The notes under the pieces were generated by a model. It ran no database searches. It worked only from the letters and a program-made list of their open reading frames with translations, and was not told where the DNA came from. The position numbers and the translations under genes were made by a program. A DNA stretch of 45,656 bases from JAVBPB01 sp031549965 (lineage in GTDB: Bacteria > Bacillota > Clostridia > Lachnospirales > Lachnospiraceae), in the NCBI GenBank assembly GCA_031549965.1, contig JAVBPB010000095.1, positions 1 to 45,656 on the forward strand, written 5' to 3'. Numbering within the stretch: position 1 is the stretch's first letter; each line of letters opens with the position of its first letter. Below are positions 17,651-26,885 of this stretch, in pieces.

Positions 17651-19414
17651 ATGATAAAATTATCAGATTATGTCATAGAGTTTTTGGAAAAAAATGGAGT
17701 AAAACATGCATTTATGCTTCCAGGTGGTGGTAGTATGCATTTAGTAGACTCAATAGGTAATTCAAATATTGAATATGTTTGTTGCCAACATGAACAAGCT
17801 GTAGCAATTGCTGCCGAGAGTTATGGACAACATACTAATGATATAGGGCTTGTGTTGGTTACATCGGGACCTGGTTCAACGAATACAATAACAGGGATTA
17901 CAGCCGCATGGATAGACTCTACACCAGTATTTGTTATTTCAGGTCAGGCAAAAACTACTGACTTGATTGGAAATAGTGGTGTAAGACAGATGGGATCTCA
18001 GGAAGTAGAAATCTCAAAAATAGTAGAACCTATTACTAAATATGCAGTTACAATTTTAAATGCAGATGAAATACGATATCATTTAGAAAAAGCTTATTAT
18101 TTATCCAAGGAAGGTCGCATGGGTCCTGTTTGGATTGATATTCCTCTTGATATACAGGCTAAGATGATTGAACCAGATAAATTAACTGGTTTTCATATTG
18201 AAGAAAAAGTGTTAGATATGAAAAAAGTAAGTGATGGGGTTAATAAAATAACTAAATTAATACAAGAATCAAAAATGCCAGTAATATTAGCTGGTAATGG
18301 TATTAAATTATCAAATACTCAAGAATTATTTATGGATATAATTAATAAATTAAAAATACCAGTGTTAACTACTTGGAAGATTATAGATTTATTTGATGAA
18401 GAAGATGAATTATATGCAGGACATCCTGGAGTAATGGGTGATAGAGGAGCAAATTATATTTTACAAAAGGCAGATTTATTAATTGTTTTGGGAAGTAGAT
18501 TGGATTCAAGTATTACAGCTTTTAACCAAGTGAATTTTGGGAAAAATGCAAAAAAGGTAATGGTTGATATTGATATACATGAAATTAATAAGATGGAAAT
18601 GGAGATTGAAGTAAAACTTGATGTTGACATATATACATTTTTAAGCAAATTTGAAGATTATATTAATGAAATGAAATTTGACAATAGAAGTGAATGGATA
18701 GCATATTGCAAAGATATTCGTAAACAATATCCAACTGTTACACAAGAACATATAGATGTTGGAGAATATGTAAGTGCATATTATTTTATTGATGAATTAT
18801 GTAAATTATTAACTTCAGAAGATATTATTGTACCTGAAAGTTCTGGAGGTGCGGGAGAAATAACTTATCAGGCCTTTAAAATAAAAAAAGGTCAGAAAAT
18901 GAAAAATGCCGCAGGACTTGGTTCTATGGGATTTGGTTTGCCATATGCAATTGGTGCATGTATTGCAAATAATAATAAGAGAACGATTCTAATTAATGGT
19001 GATGGAGCATTTCAGTTAAATATTCAGGAACTAGAGACTTTAAAAAGATTACAGCTTCCAATAAAAATTTTTATATGGAATAATGGCGGATATGCAAGTA
19101 TAAGAGCTATGCAGAGAAACATATTTAATGGGCATTATGTTGCTAGTGAAGAAAGTAGTGGATTAAGTATGCCAAGTATCTCTAAAATTGCAAATGCTTA
19201 TGGAATTAAGAGTTTTGTAGCTTGTAATAATAAGGAAATGAGTGATTTGTTGCCTCAGGTTCTTAGTGAGTGTGGACCTGTATTATGTGAATTAATGACT
19301 TCGCCGTTTGAAGTAGTATCACCTAAAGCAGCTACAATAAAATTACCTGATGGAACAATGGTATCTAAACCTTTGGAAGATATGTGGCCTGAAATAAAGC
19401 CTAAAGAAGTATAG
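17651..19414 (+). CDS. Thiamine-diphosphate enzyme, acetolactate-synthase/YerE-like
   Basis: This 587-residue enzyme has the full acetolactate synthase fold. The activating glutamate is in CCQHEQAVA (E48), the central domain includes SGPGSTNTITG upstream and VILAGNGIKLS, and the cofactor motif GDGAFQLNI begins near residue 450 and ends at NN near 478. In sugar loci, members of this family such as YerE add a two-carbon unit from pyruvate to a 4-keto-3,6-dideoxy CDP-sugar, giving branched sugars like yersiniose. The presence of rfbF, rfbG and rfbH in this cluster makes that role plausible, but decarboxylation of a keto acid for a glycan side chain is also possible. AAAGGAG precedes the start. 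Confidence 0.85.
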   Translation: MIKLSDYVIEFLEKNGVKHAFMLPGGGSMHLVDSIGNSNIEYVCCQHEQAVAIAAESYGQHTNDIGLVLVTSGPGSTNTITGITAAWIDSTPVFVISGQAKTTDLIGNSGVRQMGSQEVEISKIVEPITKYAVTILNADEIRYHLEKAYYLSKEGRMGPVWIDIPLDIQAKMIEPDKLTGFHIEEKVLDMKKVSDGVNKITKLIQESKMPVILAGNGIKLSNTQELFMDIINKLKIPVLTTWKIIDLFDEEDELYAGHPGVMGDRGANYILQKADLLIVLGSRLDSSITAFNQVNFGKNAKKVMVDIDIHEINKMEMEIEVKLDVDIYTFLSKFEDYINEMKFDNRSEWIAYCKDIRKQYPTVTQEHIDVGEYVSAYYFIDELCKLLTSEDIIVPESSGGAGEITYQAFKIKKGQKMKNAAGLGSMGFGLPYAIGACIANNNKRTILINGDGAFQLNIQELETLKRLQLPIKIFIWNNGGYASIRAMQRNIFNGHYVASEESSGLSMPSISKIANAYGIKSFVACNNKEMSDLLPQVLSECGPVLCELMTSPFEVVSPKAATIKLPDGTMVSKPLEDMWPEIKPKEV

Positions 19415-19455
19415 AAAGCCAATGAAATACCTTAATTGCAGAATGGAGAATTTAT

Positions 19456-20532
19456 ATGAAAATAAATGAAGAAACTAGAAAACCAATAGAAAATTCCAGA
19501 AGAGAAAAATTAAGGAAAGAGAAACCATTGGTTTATGAGAAAATTATGAAATATGATGAAAAAATGGCTCGTGGAGAATGCACGGCAATTATTGATTTTT
19601 GCTTTGACTATAGATGTAATATGCATTGTTCTCACTGTAGCAATTTATCATTTCAGAAAAAAGAAAGAGAAATGACGATTGACGATTTAAAAGATTTTGC
19701 CAGACAAGCTGATGAACTTGGTCTTGCACAGTTTAATATTTCTGGTGGTGAGCCACTTACATTTCCTAACTTAGATGAAATTATTGAGGCTCTTGACCCT
19801 AATAAATTTCATATTGCTATGAGCTCAAACGGTTTATTGTTAACTCCTGAAATGGCAAAGCATTTAAAAGAAATAGGTTTAGATAAATTAAGGATTAGTC
19901 TTGATAGCTTTGATGAGGAAAGATATTACGATACAGGACGAAAGAAAGGTAGCTATCAAAAAGCAATTGACGCATTGTTTTATTCAAAAGAAGCAGGATT
20001 GCAAACTGGAATTAATACAGTCATAAGCCATCAAAATTGTAAAACTAAAGAAACAGAACAGCTTGCTAAATTCGCTAATGATAATGATTTTAACCTTGAT
20101 GTGTTTGTAGCTCGTGCAATTGGGCATTGGGAAGGTAAGGAAGAAGTTTTAATTGATGAAGAAGATGCGGCTCATTTAGTTGAACTTAGGAATAAATACC
20201 CTGTTGTTCACAGGGATATTTTTCCAACGTATAATCAAAATAGAGGATGCGGTACTGTAAAACATATTTTACATCTTACGAAATATGGCGATATATTGCC
20301 TTGTGCATTTATTCATATCTCAATTGGCAATATATTTGAAGAACCTCTAAAGGATATTATTGAAAGAGGTTTAAATATAAAACATTTTGCTGAATTTAGA
20401 CCACTATGCTTATCCGGAGAAGATAGAGGTTTTGTTAATAATTATATGTCTAAATTTTATGGAAAGCCTTTACCAATAAGCTATAAAGAAGTTTTTACTG
20501 AGGAAGATTATATTAATAAAGATAAAATTTGA
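19456..20532 (+). CDS. Radical SAM protein with SPASM-like tail
   Basis: This protein of 358 residues has the radical SAM cluster motif CNMHCSHC (C54, C58, C61), which holds a 4Fe-4S cluster that cleaves SAM, followed by NISGGEPLTF for SAM binding. Later cysteines in RGCGT, LPCAF and PLCLSG suggest a second cluster in a partial SPASM-like region. The N-terminal 45 residues are charged and helical. It lies between the thiamine enzyme and another radical SAM gene, so it may act on a glycan precursor or on a small-molecule side group. I do not recognise a characterised orthologue. A TGGAGA site precedes the ATG. Confidence 0.8.
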   Translation: MKINEETRKPIENSRREKLRKEKPLVYEKIMKYDEKMARGECTAIIDFCFDYRCNMHCSHCSNLSFQKKEREMTIDDLKDFARQADELGLAQFNISGGEPLTFPNLDEIIEALDPNKFHIAMSSNGLLLTPEMAKHLKEIGLDKLRISLDSFDEERYYDTGRKKGSYQKAIDALFYSKEAGLQTGINTVISHQNCKTKETEQLAKFANDNDFNLDVFVARAIGHWEGKEEVLIDEEDAAHLVELRNKYPVVHRDIFPTYNQNRGCGTVKHILHLTKYGDILPCAFIHISIGNIFEEPLKDIIERGLNIKHFAEFRPLCLSGEDRGFVNNYMSKFYGKPLPISYKEVFTEEDYINKDKI

Positions 20533-20587
20533 GAATATATAGATTGGTGTTATTTGTAAATTATTTCAAGAAAAGTCAGGTGGTAAT

Positions 20588-21610
20588 ATGATAAAATACA
20601 CAGAATTAAAAGATCATAAAAGACAAAATTTAATAGATATTATTCCTTTAAAGAAACCATTTACTCTATTAATTGAGCCATCAAGTTTTTGTAATTTCAA
20701 GTGCGTACAATGCTTTCAAAGTATAGAAAGTGAAAGTTATTTTAGTAAAAATAAAAAGATAATGAGTATGGACTTGTATGGAAAAATTATTGACCAATTT
20801 AAACAGTGGGAAGGAGAGAAATTAAAAGTATTAAAATTAAGTCTATATGGAGAACCGTTCACAAACCCTGATTTTTGTGAAATGTTACGAATTGCAAAAG
20901 AAGCTGATATTGCAGAAAGAATTGAGACTACAACGAATGCAAGTATGCTTACAGATGATATATGTAAAAAATTAGTTGAATATGAAATAGATTATATTAG
21001 AGTTTCAATTTATTCAGCTTATCAAGACAAACATGAAAAAATTACAAAATCAAAAATTGAAATCGAAAAAATATATAATAGTCTAAAAAAAGTAAGAGAG
21101 TATAAGACCCAGCTTGGAAAGGAAAAGCCTTTTGTAAGTGCAAAAATGCTTGATACTTTTGACAAGGAAAATGAATTTTTTATTGAAAAATATAAGGATG
21201 TAGCAGATGAAATATATATTGACAAACCACACAATTGGGTCGCTCATGAAGAAAAAAGCTTTATAGGAAGCTTGTATAAGGATTCAGATGTTGAAAAACT
21301 TGAAAATGATTTAAAAGAAACAATGTCAAATAGAATTGCATGTCCCATGGCATTTACAACTTTAGCAGTAAGAAATAATGGAGATGTTAGTCCTTGCTGT
21401 GTAGATTGGATAGGAGGCACAAATCTCGGAAATATTAATGATTCAAACATTTGTGAAATTTGGAATAGTGATAATATGTATGAATTTAGAAAAATGCAGT
21501 TGCAAAATAGAAGATTTGAAAATAGCAGTTGCAAAAACTGTGAATTGCCATTAAATGATTATTATACAAGAGATAATATTGATGATTTTCCTGTAGAAAG
21601 ATTAAGATAG
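20588..21610 (+). CDS. Radical SAM/SPASM protein
   Basis: This protein of 340 residues has CNFKCVQC (C35, C39, C42) for the SAM-cleaving cluster and, at the C-terminal end, a SPASM-type cysteine set: RIACPMAF, VSPCCVDW and SSCKNCELP, which should hold one or two extra iron-sulfur clusters. The layout fits SPASM proteins that oxidise or dehydrogenate substrates, as found in glycan and peptide modification loci. The 55-base gap to the previous gene and the AGGTGG site suggest co-transcription with the radical SAM gene before it. Substrate not known. Confidence 0.82.
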   Translation: MIKYTELKDHKRQNLIDIIPLKKPFTLLIEPSSFCNFKCVQCFQSIESESYFSKNKKIMSMDLYGKIIDQFKQWEGEKLKVLKLSLYGEPFTNPDFCEMLRIAKEADIAERIETTTNASMLTDDICKKLVEYEIDYIRVSIYSAYQDKHEKITKSKIEIEKIYNSLKKVREYKTQLGKEKPFVSAKMLDTFDKENEFFIEKYKDVADEIYIDKPHNWVAHEEKSFIGSLYKDSDVEKLENDLKETMSNRIACPMAFTTLAVRNNGDVSPCCVDWIGGTNLGNINDSNICEIWNSDNMYEFRKMQLQNRRFENSSCKNCELPLNDYYTRDNIDDFPVERLR

Positions 21611-21637
21611 CATTTTCGCTATATACTGAGGTGAAAA

Positions 21638-22498
21638 ATGAAGAAAATACTAGTAACAGGTTCTAATGGATTTATTGGAAGAAATCTAACTGAACATCTA
21701 TCAAAAAAACATATAATTTTTTCTCCTAAAAGACAAGAATTAGACTTATTGGACGATATAAAAGTAAAGGAATATTTAAAGTCAAATAAGTTTGATGTTA
21801 TAATCCACTCTGCAACTCTAAGTACATTAGAACGCGAAGATTTATTACCTGAATTATTAGAAAAAAATCTTAGAATGTTTTTTAATATAGAAAGATGTAG
21901 TGAGCATTATGATAAAATGTATTATTTTGGCTCTGGTGCAGAATATGACATGAATAACTATATTCCAATGATGAAAGAGGATTATTTTGATAAATTTGTT
22001 CCCAAAGATCCTTATGGGTTTTCCAAATATATAATGTCAAAATATGCACAATCTAATAATAAAATATTTAATTTAAGATTATTTGGAGTTTTTGGAAAGT
22101 ACGAAAATTATCGTTGCAGATTTATTTCCAATGCAATATGTAAGGTTTTGCTTAACCAACCTGTTAAAATAAGACAGAATGTATATTTTGATTATTTATA
22201 TATTGATGATTTAGTTAAAATAATGGAATGGTTTATAGAAAATGAACCTAGTAAAAACCAGTATAATTTAGCAACAGGAAAAAAAATAGATTTATTGTCA
22301 ATTGTTAAAATGGTTGAAGAACTATCAAAGAAAGAAATAGATGTTGAAGTATTACAAGATGGTTTAAAGCAGGAATATACATGTGATAATGGTAACTTAT
22401 TAAGCGAACTTGGTGGATACGAGTTTATTACCATGGAAAAAGCAATAACATACTTATTTGAATATTATAAATCCATACAAGATGATATATTATTATAA
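21638..22498 (+). CDS. NAD(P)-dependent sugar reductase/epimerase (extended SDR)
   Basis: This 286-residue protein has the Rossmann motif LVTGSNGFIGRN, the serine region FGSGAEYD, and the catalytic YGFSK (Y-x-x-x-K). Short SDR proteins of this type reduce 4-keto groups of CDP- or dTDP-deoxyhexoses, as do the abequose and paratose synthases that end CDP-3,6-dideoxyhexose pathways. It could thus be the terminal reductase for the CDP-sugar made by RfbF, RfbG and RfbH, or the YerF-like step after the thiamine enzyme (inference). GAGGTG lies just before the ATG, and only 14 bases separate it from the next gene. Confidence 0.8.
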   Translation: MKKILVTGSNGFIGRNLTEHLSKKHIIFSPKRQELDLLDDIKVKEYLKSNKFDVIIHSATLSTLEREDLLPELLEKNLRMFFNIERCSEHYDKMYYFGSGAEYDMNNYIPMMKEDYFDKFVPKDPYGFSKYIMSKYAQSNNKIFNLRLFGVFGKYENYRCRFISNAICKVLLNQPVKIRQNVYFDYLYIDDLVKIMEWFIENEPSKNQYNLATGKKIDLLSIVKMVEELSKKEIDVEVLQDGLKQEYTCDNGNLLSELGGYEFITMEKAITYLFEYYKSIQDDILL

Positions 22499-22512
22499 AT
22501 TCGGAGGTAAGC

Positions 22513-23652
22513 ATGCAAGAGCAAAGATGCAGAGTTTGTAACTGTAAATTATATGAAAAACCATTATTAGAATATTATAATATGCCAAATTCAGCACAAT
22601 ACTTCCCATCTGAAGAAGATTTGGAATCTGAAAAGGGAATTGATTTATTTGTATACCAATGCTCCGGGTGTGGATTAATGCAACTAGATATAGAACCAGT
22701 AGATTATTATAAGAGTGTAATTAGGTCAGCAGGTTTTTCTTCTGAAATAAGAAAATATAGAACAAAATTTTTTGAAGAACTTGTAAACAAATATAATTTA
22801 AAAGATAAAAAAATACTGGAAGTAGGTTGTGGAAGCGGTGAATTTCTTGAATTAATGGCTCAAGTTGCTAAATTATCCTATGGAGTTGAAAATTTAGAAA
22901 GTTCAGTTAAAAACTGTAATCTTAAGGGATTAAATGTGGAGCAGGGATTTATAGATGATGAAAATTATAGATTAAAAAATGCTCCTTTTGATTGTTTTTT
23001 TATAATGAATTTTTTGGAGCATATTCCTAATCCTAATGAATTCTTACGTGGTATTTATAATAACTTAAATGATGATGCAATAGGATTAATTGAGGTTCCC
23101 AATGTAAATAAAATGATAGAAGATGTTATGTTTTCAGAATTTATCAGGGATCATTTAATGTATTTTACGCAAGAAACACTTAGTATTCTTTTAGAAAAGA
23201 ACGGATTTCGTGTATTAGAATGTAATGTAGTCTGGCATGACTATGTCTTATCAGTAGTAGTAAAAAAATCAAAAAGACTATTGCTTAATAACTTTTATAA
23301 CAAAAAGGATAAGATTGATAAAGAAATAAATAATTACATTGATTCGAAAATTAGTAATAATAAAAAGGTTGCAATATGGGGGGCTGGCCATCAGGCATTA
23401 ACTTTAATAGCTATGACTAATATAAAAGATAAAATTACTTGTATAATAGACTCAGCAACATTTAAACAGGGTAAATATACTCAGGCAACACATTTGAAAA
23501 TATGTTCACCAGAATTACTAAAAAGCGGAGAAATAAAAGTAGTAATTGTTATGGCGGCCAGTTACTCTGATGAAGTAACAAAAATAATTCAAAAAGATTA
23601 TTCTAACATAGAAATTGCTATTTTTAGAGAAGATGGACTTGAAATATTATGA
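22513..23652 (+). CDS. Sugar C-methyltransferase with zinc site and Rossmann-like tail
   Basis: Three domains are seen. A zinc-binding N-terminus has C6, C9, C50 and C53 (CRVC, CSGC). A SAM methyltransferase core has ILEVGCGSGEF (101-111), EHIPNPNEF (169-177) and DHLMYFT, where sugar C-methyltransferases have an EHLSYF-type active-site motif. A C-terminal domain at about 284-379 has VAIWGAGHQA and CIIDSA. This is the layout of TylC3, EvaC and TcaB9, which methylate C3 of 4-keto-deoxysugar nucleotides (Methyltransf_13, 23 and 14). It predicts a C-methyl branched sugar. The C-terminal domain is the same module that recurs in neighbouring unrelated proteins. AGGAGG-like CGGAGG precedes the start. 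Confidence 0.87.
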   Translation: MQEQRCRVCNCKLYEKPLLEYYNMPNSAQYFPSEEDLESEKGIDLFVYQCSGCGLMQLDIEPVDYYKSVIRSAGFSSEIRKYRTKFFEELVNKYNLKDKKILEVGCGSGEFLELMAQVAKLSYGVENLESSVKNCNLKGLNVEQGFIDDENYRLKNAPFDCFFIMNFLEHIPNPNEFLRGIYNNLNDDAIGLIEVPNVNKMIEDVMFSEFIRDHLMYFTQETLSILLEKNGFRVLECNVVWHDYVLSVVVKKSKRLLLNNFYNKKDKIDKEINNYIDSKISNNKKVAIWGAGHQALTLIAMTNIKDKITCIIDSATFKQGKYTQATHLKICSPELLKSGEIKVVIVMAASYSDEVTKIIQKDYSNIEIAIFREDGLEIL

Positions 23653-23698
23653 TATTAAAACCATAAAAATATTTTGACTATGAAACGGAGAAAATACT

Positions 23699-24994
23699 AT
23701 GAAAAAAAAGGTTATTGTATATGGATTAAGTGTAAGAGCATGGACTTCATGCAATCTTATTAATGAGTATTATGAAATTATTGCTTTTTCGGATTCTAAT
23801 CCTGATAAAGCAAATAAGTTGCCTATTAAAGAAATTCCATATGTTTTGCCAGAAAATATTGCATCACTTGATTTTGACTTCGTCATAATTACGAGTGTTT
23901 ATGTAAATGAGATAACTGAAAAATTAGTGAATAGTTTTAATATTGATAATAAAAAAATAATATCAGATTATGTAATGTATAAGATATGGTTGAAAGAACA
24001 TTGGAATAAAAATACAAAGAACTATGGTGAAGATAATGAGGATAAAAAGTTTGCTGTTTTGCAAATAGATGCAGCAGCAGGAGGGGGTATACTATCTATC
24101 TATAAGACTTTATTAGTTGCTGTAAACGAGGTCTTAGAGGAGGGATATATTCCAGTCATTGATATGAAAAGTTATATTAATGCTTGTTTGGAGGAAGATG
24201 AAGTAGGGAAAATAAATGCTTGGGAGTATTTTTTTGAGCAACCATCTAATATTAGTTTAGATGAAATTAATAAAGGTAAATATGTTGTTTTAGATAATGT
24301 AAGCAGAAGATTAAAATATGTTATTAATAAGCCAAATCATACAATTTTAAATGCTATTACAGATAAGAATGTTAGAAAAGAATATTCAGAAATTTCTAAT
24401 AAATATATGCATTTTAACGAGAAATTTAATGAGATAATCGAAAAAGAGTATACTAATATATTTAATATGGATGAAAACCATAAAGTACTAGGCTTAAGAT
24501 ATAGAGGAACAGATTACCATACATTACGTCCTGCTATGCATGATATACAACCAACTATGGAACAGTTTTTTGATAAAGTAAAGCAATTAATATCTGAGTG
24601 GGGATATGAAAATGAATACATATATTTTGCTACAGATGATGAAAGAGCTTTAGAAAAAGCTAAATTTGAATTTGGTGACAAACTTTTGTATTACAATGGA
24701 AGACGGTTTTCGGATTTAGGAGATAAAATGATTACACAAGTATCCTTATATGAAAGTCAGGATAAGTACTTAAAAGCTGTGGATTATATATTGGAAATGG
24801 TACTTTTATCAAGATGTAACAGTCTTATTTCATGCAGAGCAGGAGCTTTAATGCCTGTATTACTATGGAATAATTGCAATTATGAAAAGGAATATATATT
24901 TAATTTGGGTGTTTATGGAATTGACGAAGAATATTTATGCGAATTAGGTGATCATGGAATTATTGATTTTGGTGAAAAACCAAGATTTTTATAA
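23699..24994 (+). CDS. Fucosyltransferase-like protein with N-terminal Rossmann-like module
   Basis: Residues 1 to about 100 form the recurrent Rossmann-like module: VIVYGLSVRAW (5-15), AFSDSN (29-34) and FVIITS (61-66); the usual tryptophan before the glycine is a tyrosine here. Residues about 115-420 look like a GT-B enzyme of the fucosyltransferase superfamily (NodZ/FUT8/O-fucosyltransferase): GLRYRGTDY (265-273) stands where those enzymes have the GDP-binding HVRRTD-type motif, FATDDE (310-315) follows, and SLISCRAGAL is near the end. The match is remote. If right, a GDP-deoxysugar such as the predicted GDP-colitose or fucose could be the donor (inference). CGGAGA lies upstream of the ATG. 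Confidence 0.62.
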   Translation: MKKKVIVYGLSVRAWTSCNLINEYYEIIAFSDSNPDKANKLPIKEIPYVLPENIASLDFDFVIITSVYVNEITEKLVNSFNIDNKKIISDYVMYKIWLKEHWNKNTKNYGEDNEDKKFAVLQIDAAAGGGILSIYKTLLVAVNEVLEEGYIPVIDMKSYINACLEEDEVGKINAWEYFFEQPSNISLDEINKGKYVVLDNVSRRLKYVINKPNHTILNAITDKNVRKEYSEISNKYMHFNEKFNEIIEKEYTNIFNMDENHKVLGLRYRGTDYHTLRPAMHDIQPTMEQFFDKVKQLISEWGYENEYIYFATDDERALEKAKFEFGDKLLYYNGRRFSDLGDKMITQVSLYESQDKYLKAVDYILEMVLLSRCNSLISCRAGALMPVLLWNNCNYEKEYIFNLGVYGIDEEYLCELGDHGIIDFGEKPRFL

Positions 24995-25052
24995 TATGAC
25001 TATTCTTTGAATCAGTGGTAATTACAAAACCAAAAAAAGTAAGGAGAGTCTT

Positions 25053-26870
25053 ATGAACTATTTATTTATTATACCATATGTTGGAGGAAGAATAAATCTT
25101 ATACCTGGTATTGCCTATGTTGCGGCAAGTTTAAAAAATCATTCAGTAAATGTTTTTGGACTAGATTTGCAATATTTTAAGCCTGTTCAGCAGTATGATG
25201 CTTTAAAGGAAAAAATTATAGAAGATAATATAGATGTTATTTGTATAGGAGCATTGTCAACTCAGTATAATTCTGTAAAAAAAATAATAGCATGGGCGAG
25301 AGAAATAAAACCTGATATTATGGCAGTATTAGGAGGAGGATTAGTTACTACTGAGCCAGAAGTAGTTATAGGAAATATTGGAGCTAACTTTGGAATTGTA
25401 GGACAAGGGGAAATAACAATATGTGAACTTCATGATGCTTTAATAGGCAATAAAAAATTTGATTGTATAGATGGTTTGGTTTATTTTGATGATGACAATA
25501 AAATTTGTACAAACAAGCTAAGAGCAGAGATAGAAGAGTTAGACGCTTTAGAGTTTTACCCATTATATGAAATTTTTAATATTGATAAGTATGTTGAAAG
25601 ATATGAATCAATTGATATAACTGCAAGTAGGTCATGTCCATTTAACTGTACTTTCTGTTATCATCCAAGTGGATCTAAATATAGAAAAAGAAGCATATCC
25701 AATATAATGAAAGAAATTGATTATTGGACAGGCAAGTATAGTAAAATTAAAATAGTAAATATGATCGATGAATTATTTGCAGCAGATCAAGGTAGAATGT
25801 ATGAATTCTGTGATAAAATTAAAGATTATAATCTTGACTATTGGATTCAGTTAAGAGCTCCTGATGTTACAGAAGATATTTTATCTAAACTAAAGAAATC
25901 GGGATGTACTTCTATAACATATGGTATTGAAAGTGCAGATAATAGAATATTAAAAAGTATGAGAAAAAGAATAACCATAGAGCAGGTTGAAAATGCTATA
26001 GATCTTACCTTAAAAGCAGGTATTGGTGTAAGAGGAAATTTAATTTTTGGTGACTTAGAAGAAGATGAGGAATCCGTTTTTAAATCCATGCTTTGGTGGA
26101 GAAAATATGCATATCTGGGAATTGCTATGAGTAAAATTTGGGTTTTGCCAGGAAGTCATTTATATAATGTTGCAATTGAGAGAGGGATTATAAAAGATAG
26201 GCTGAAATATTTGGAGAACGGTGATTTTACAATAAATGTGTCTAAGCTGACAGAGGAGCAGTATTATGGAATAGATGAGCAAATAAATTGGCTGAAAAAA
26301 GGGTTTTCTAGGCAGGCAATCGATTTAAAAATAGAAAGAATGCACAGTGATGGTACATGTGATGTTTTTCTGAGATGTGAAACTTGTAATGCAGTAAATA
26401 GATATAAGAATGTTAATTTGCTTGGTGAGGATATGGCCCCAGATGTTTGTAATATTTGTAAAAAGCGATTTTACTTAGAACCTACAAGTATTTTAAGTAC
26501 TACACTTACTCTTAAAGTTATAGAGCCTTATATAGAAAATGTATTAAAACCTTATGCAGAAAAAAATAGTAAAATTGTAATATGGGGATCTGGTGATAGG
26601 ACAGATATACTATTAATGGCATCAAAAAGCCTGAGAGAGTGTACTAAATTTATAGTTGATAATAATATTAATAAGCATGGTAAGAAGAAATTTGGTGAGT
26701 ACCTCATTTGTTCAAAAGAAGAACTATTAAAACAGGATGTAGATTATATCATATTATCAACTACAGCAAGAAATTATGCAAAAATAAAAGATATTATTAA
26801 AAATGAATTGGGATTAAATATTCCGATTATTGATTTAAGTAATAATAGTATTGAGACTTATGATGATTAA
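25053..26870 (+). CDS. B12-type radical SAM protein with zinc ribbon and Rossmann-like tail
   Basis: The 605 residues hold four parts. Residues 1-135 are a cobalamin-binding-like Rossmann domain (GIAYVAASLKNH, LGGGLVTTEPE, GQGE) that lacks the DxHxxG cobalt-ligand motif, as in many radical SAM relatives. The radical SAM core has SCPFNCTFC with C195, C199 and C202. A zinc ribbon follows with C442, C445, C466 and C469. The end, about 505-605, is the locus-wide Rossmann-like module (IVIWGSGDR 508-516, FIVDNN). Core enzymes of this class methylate unactivated carbons or rearrange substrates. The ribbon plus Rossmann tail is unusual. A paralogue with the same layout is at 33891. AAGGAGAG precedes the ATG. 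Confidence 0.84.
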   Translation: MNYLFIIPYVGGRINLIPGIAYVAASLKNHSVNVFGLDLQYFKPVQQYDALKEKIIEDNIDVICIGALSTQYNSVKKIIAWAREIKPDIMAVLGGGLVTTEPEVVIGNIGANFGIVGQGEITICELHDALIGNKKFDCIDGLVYFDDDNKICTNKLRAEIEELDALEFYPLYEIFNIDKYVERYESIDITASRSCPFNCTFCYHPSGSKYRKRSISNIMKEIDYWTGKYSKIKIVNMIDELFAADQGRMYEFCDKIKDYNLDYWIQLRAPDVTEDILSKLKKSGCTSITYGIESADNRILKSMRKRITIEQVENAIDLTLKAGIGVRGNLIFGDLEEDEESVFKSMLWWRKYAYLGIAMSKIWVLPGSHLYNVAIERGIIKDRLKYLENGDFTINVSKLTEEQYYGIDEQINWLKKGFSRQAIDLKIERMHSDGTCDVFLRCETCNAVNRYKNVNLLGEDMAPDVCNICKKRFYLEPTSILSTTLTLKVIEPYIENVLKPYAEKNSKIVIWGSGDRTDILLMASKSLRECTKFIVDNNINKHGKKKFGEYLICSKEELLKQDVDYIILSTTARNYAKIKDIIKNELGLNIPIIDLSNNSIETYDD

Positions 26871-26885
26871 TAGAGGGAGATAAGC

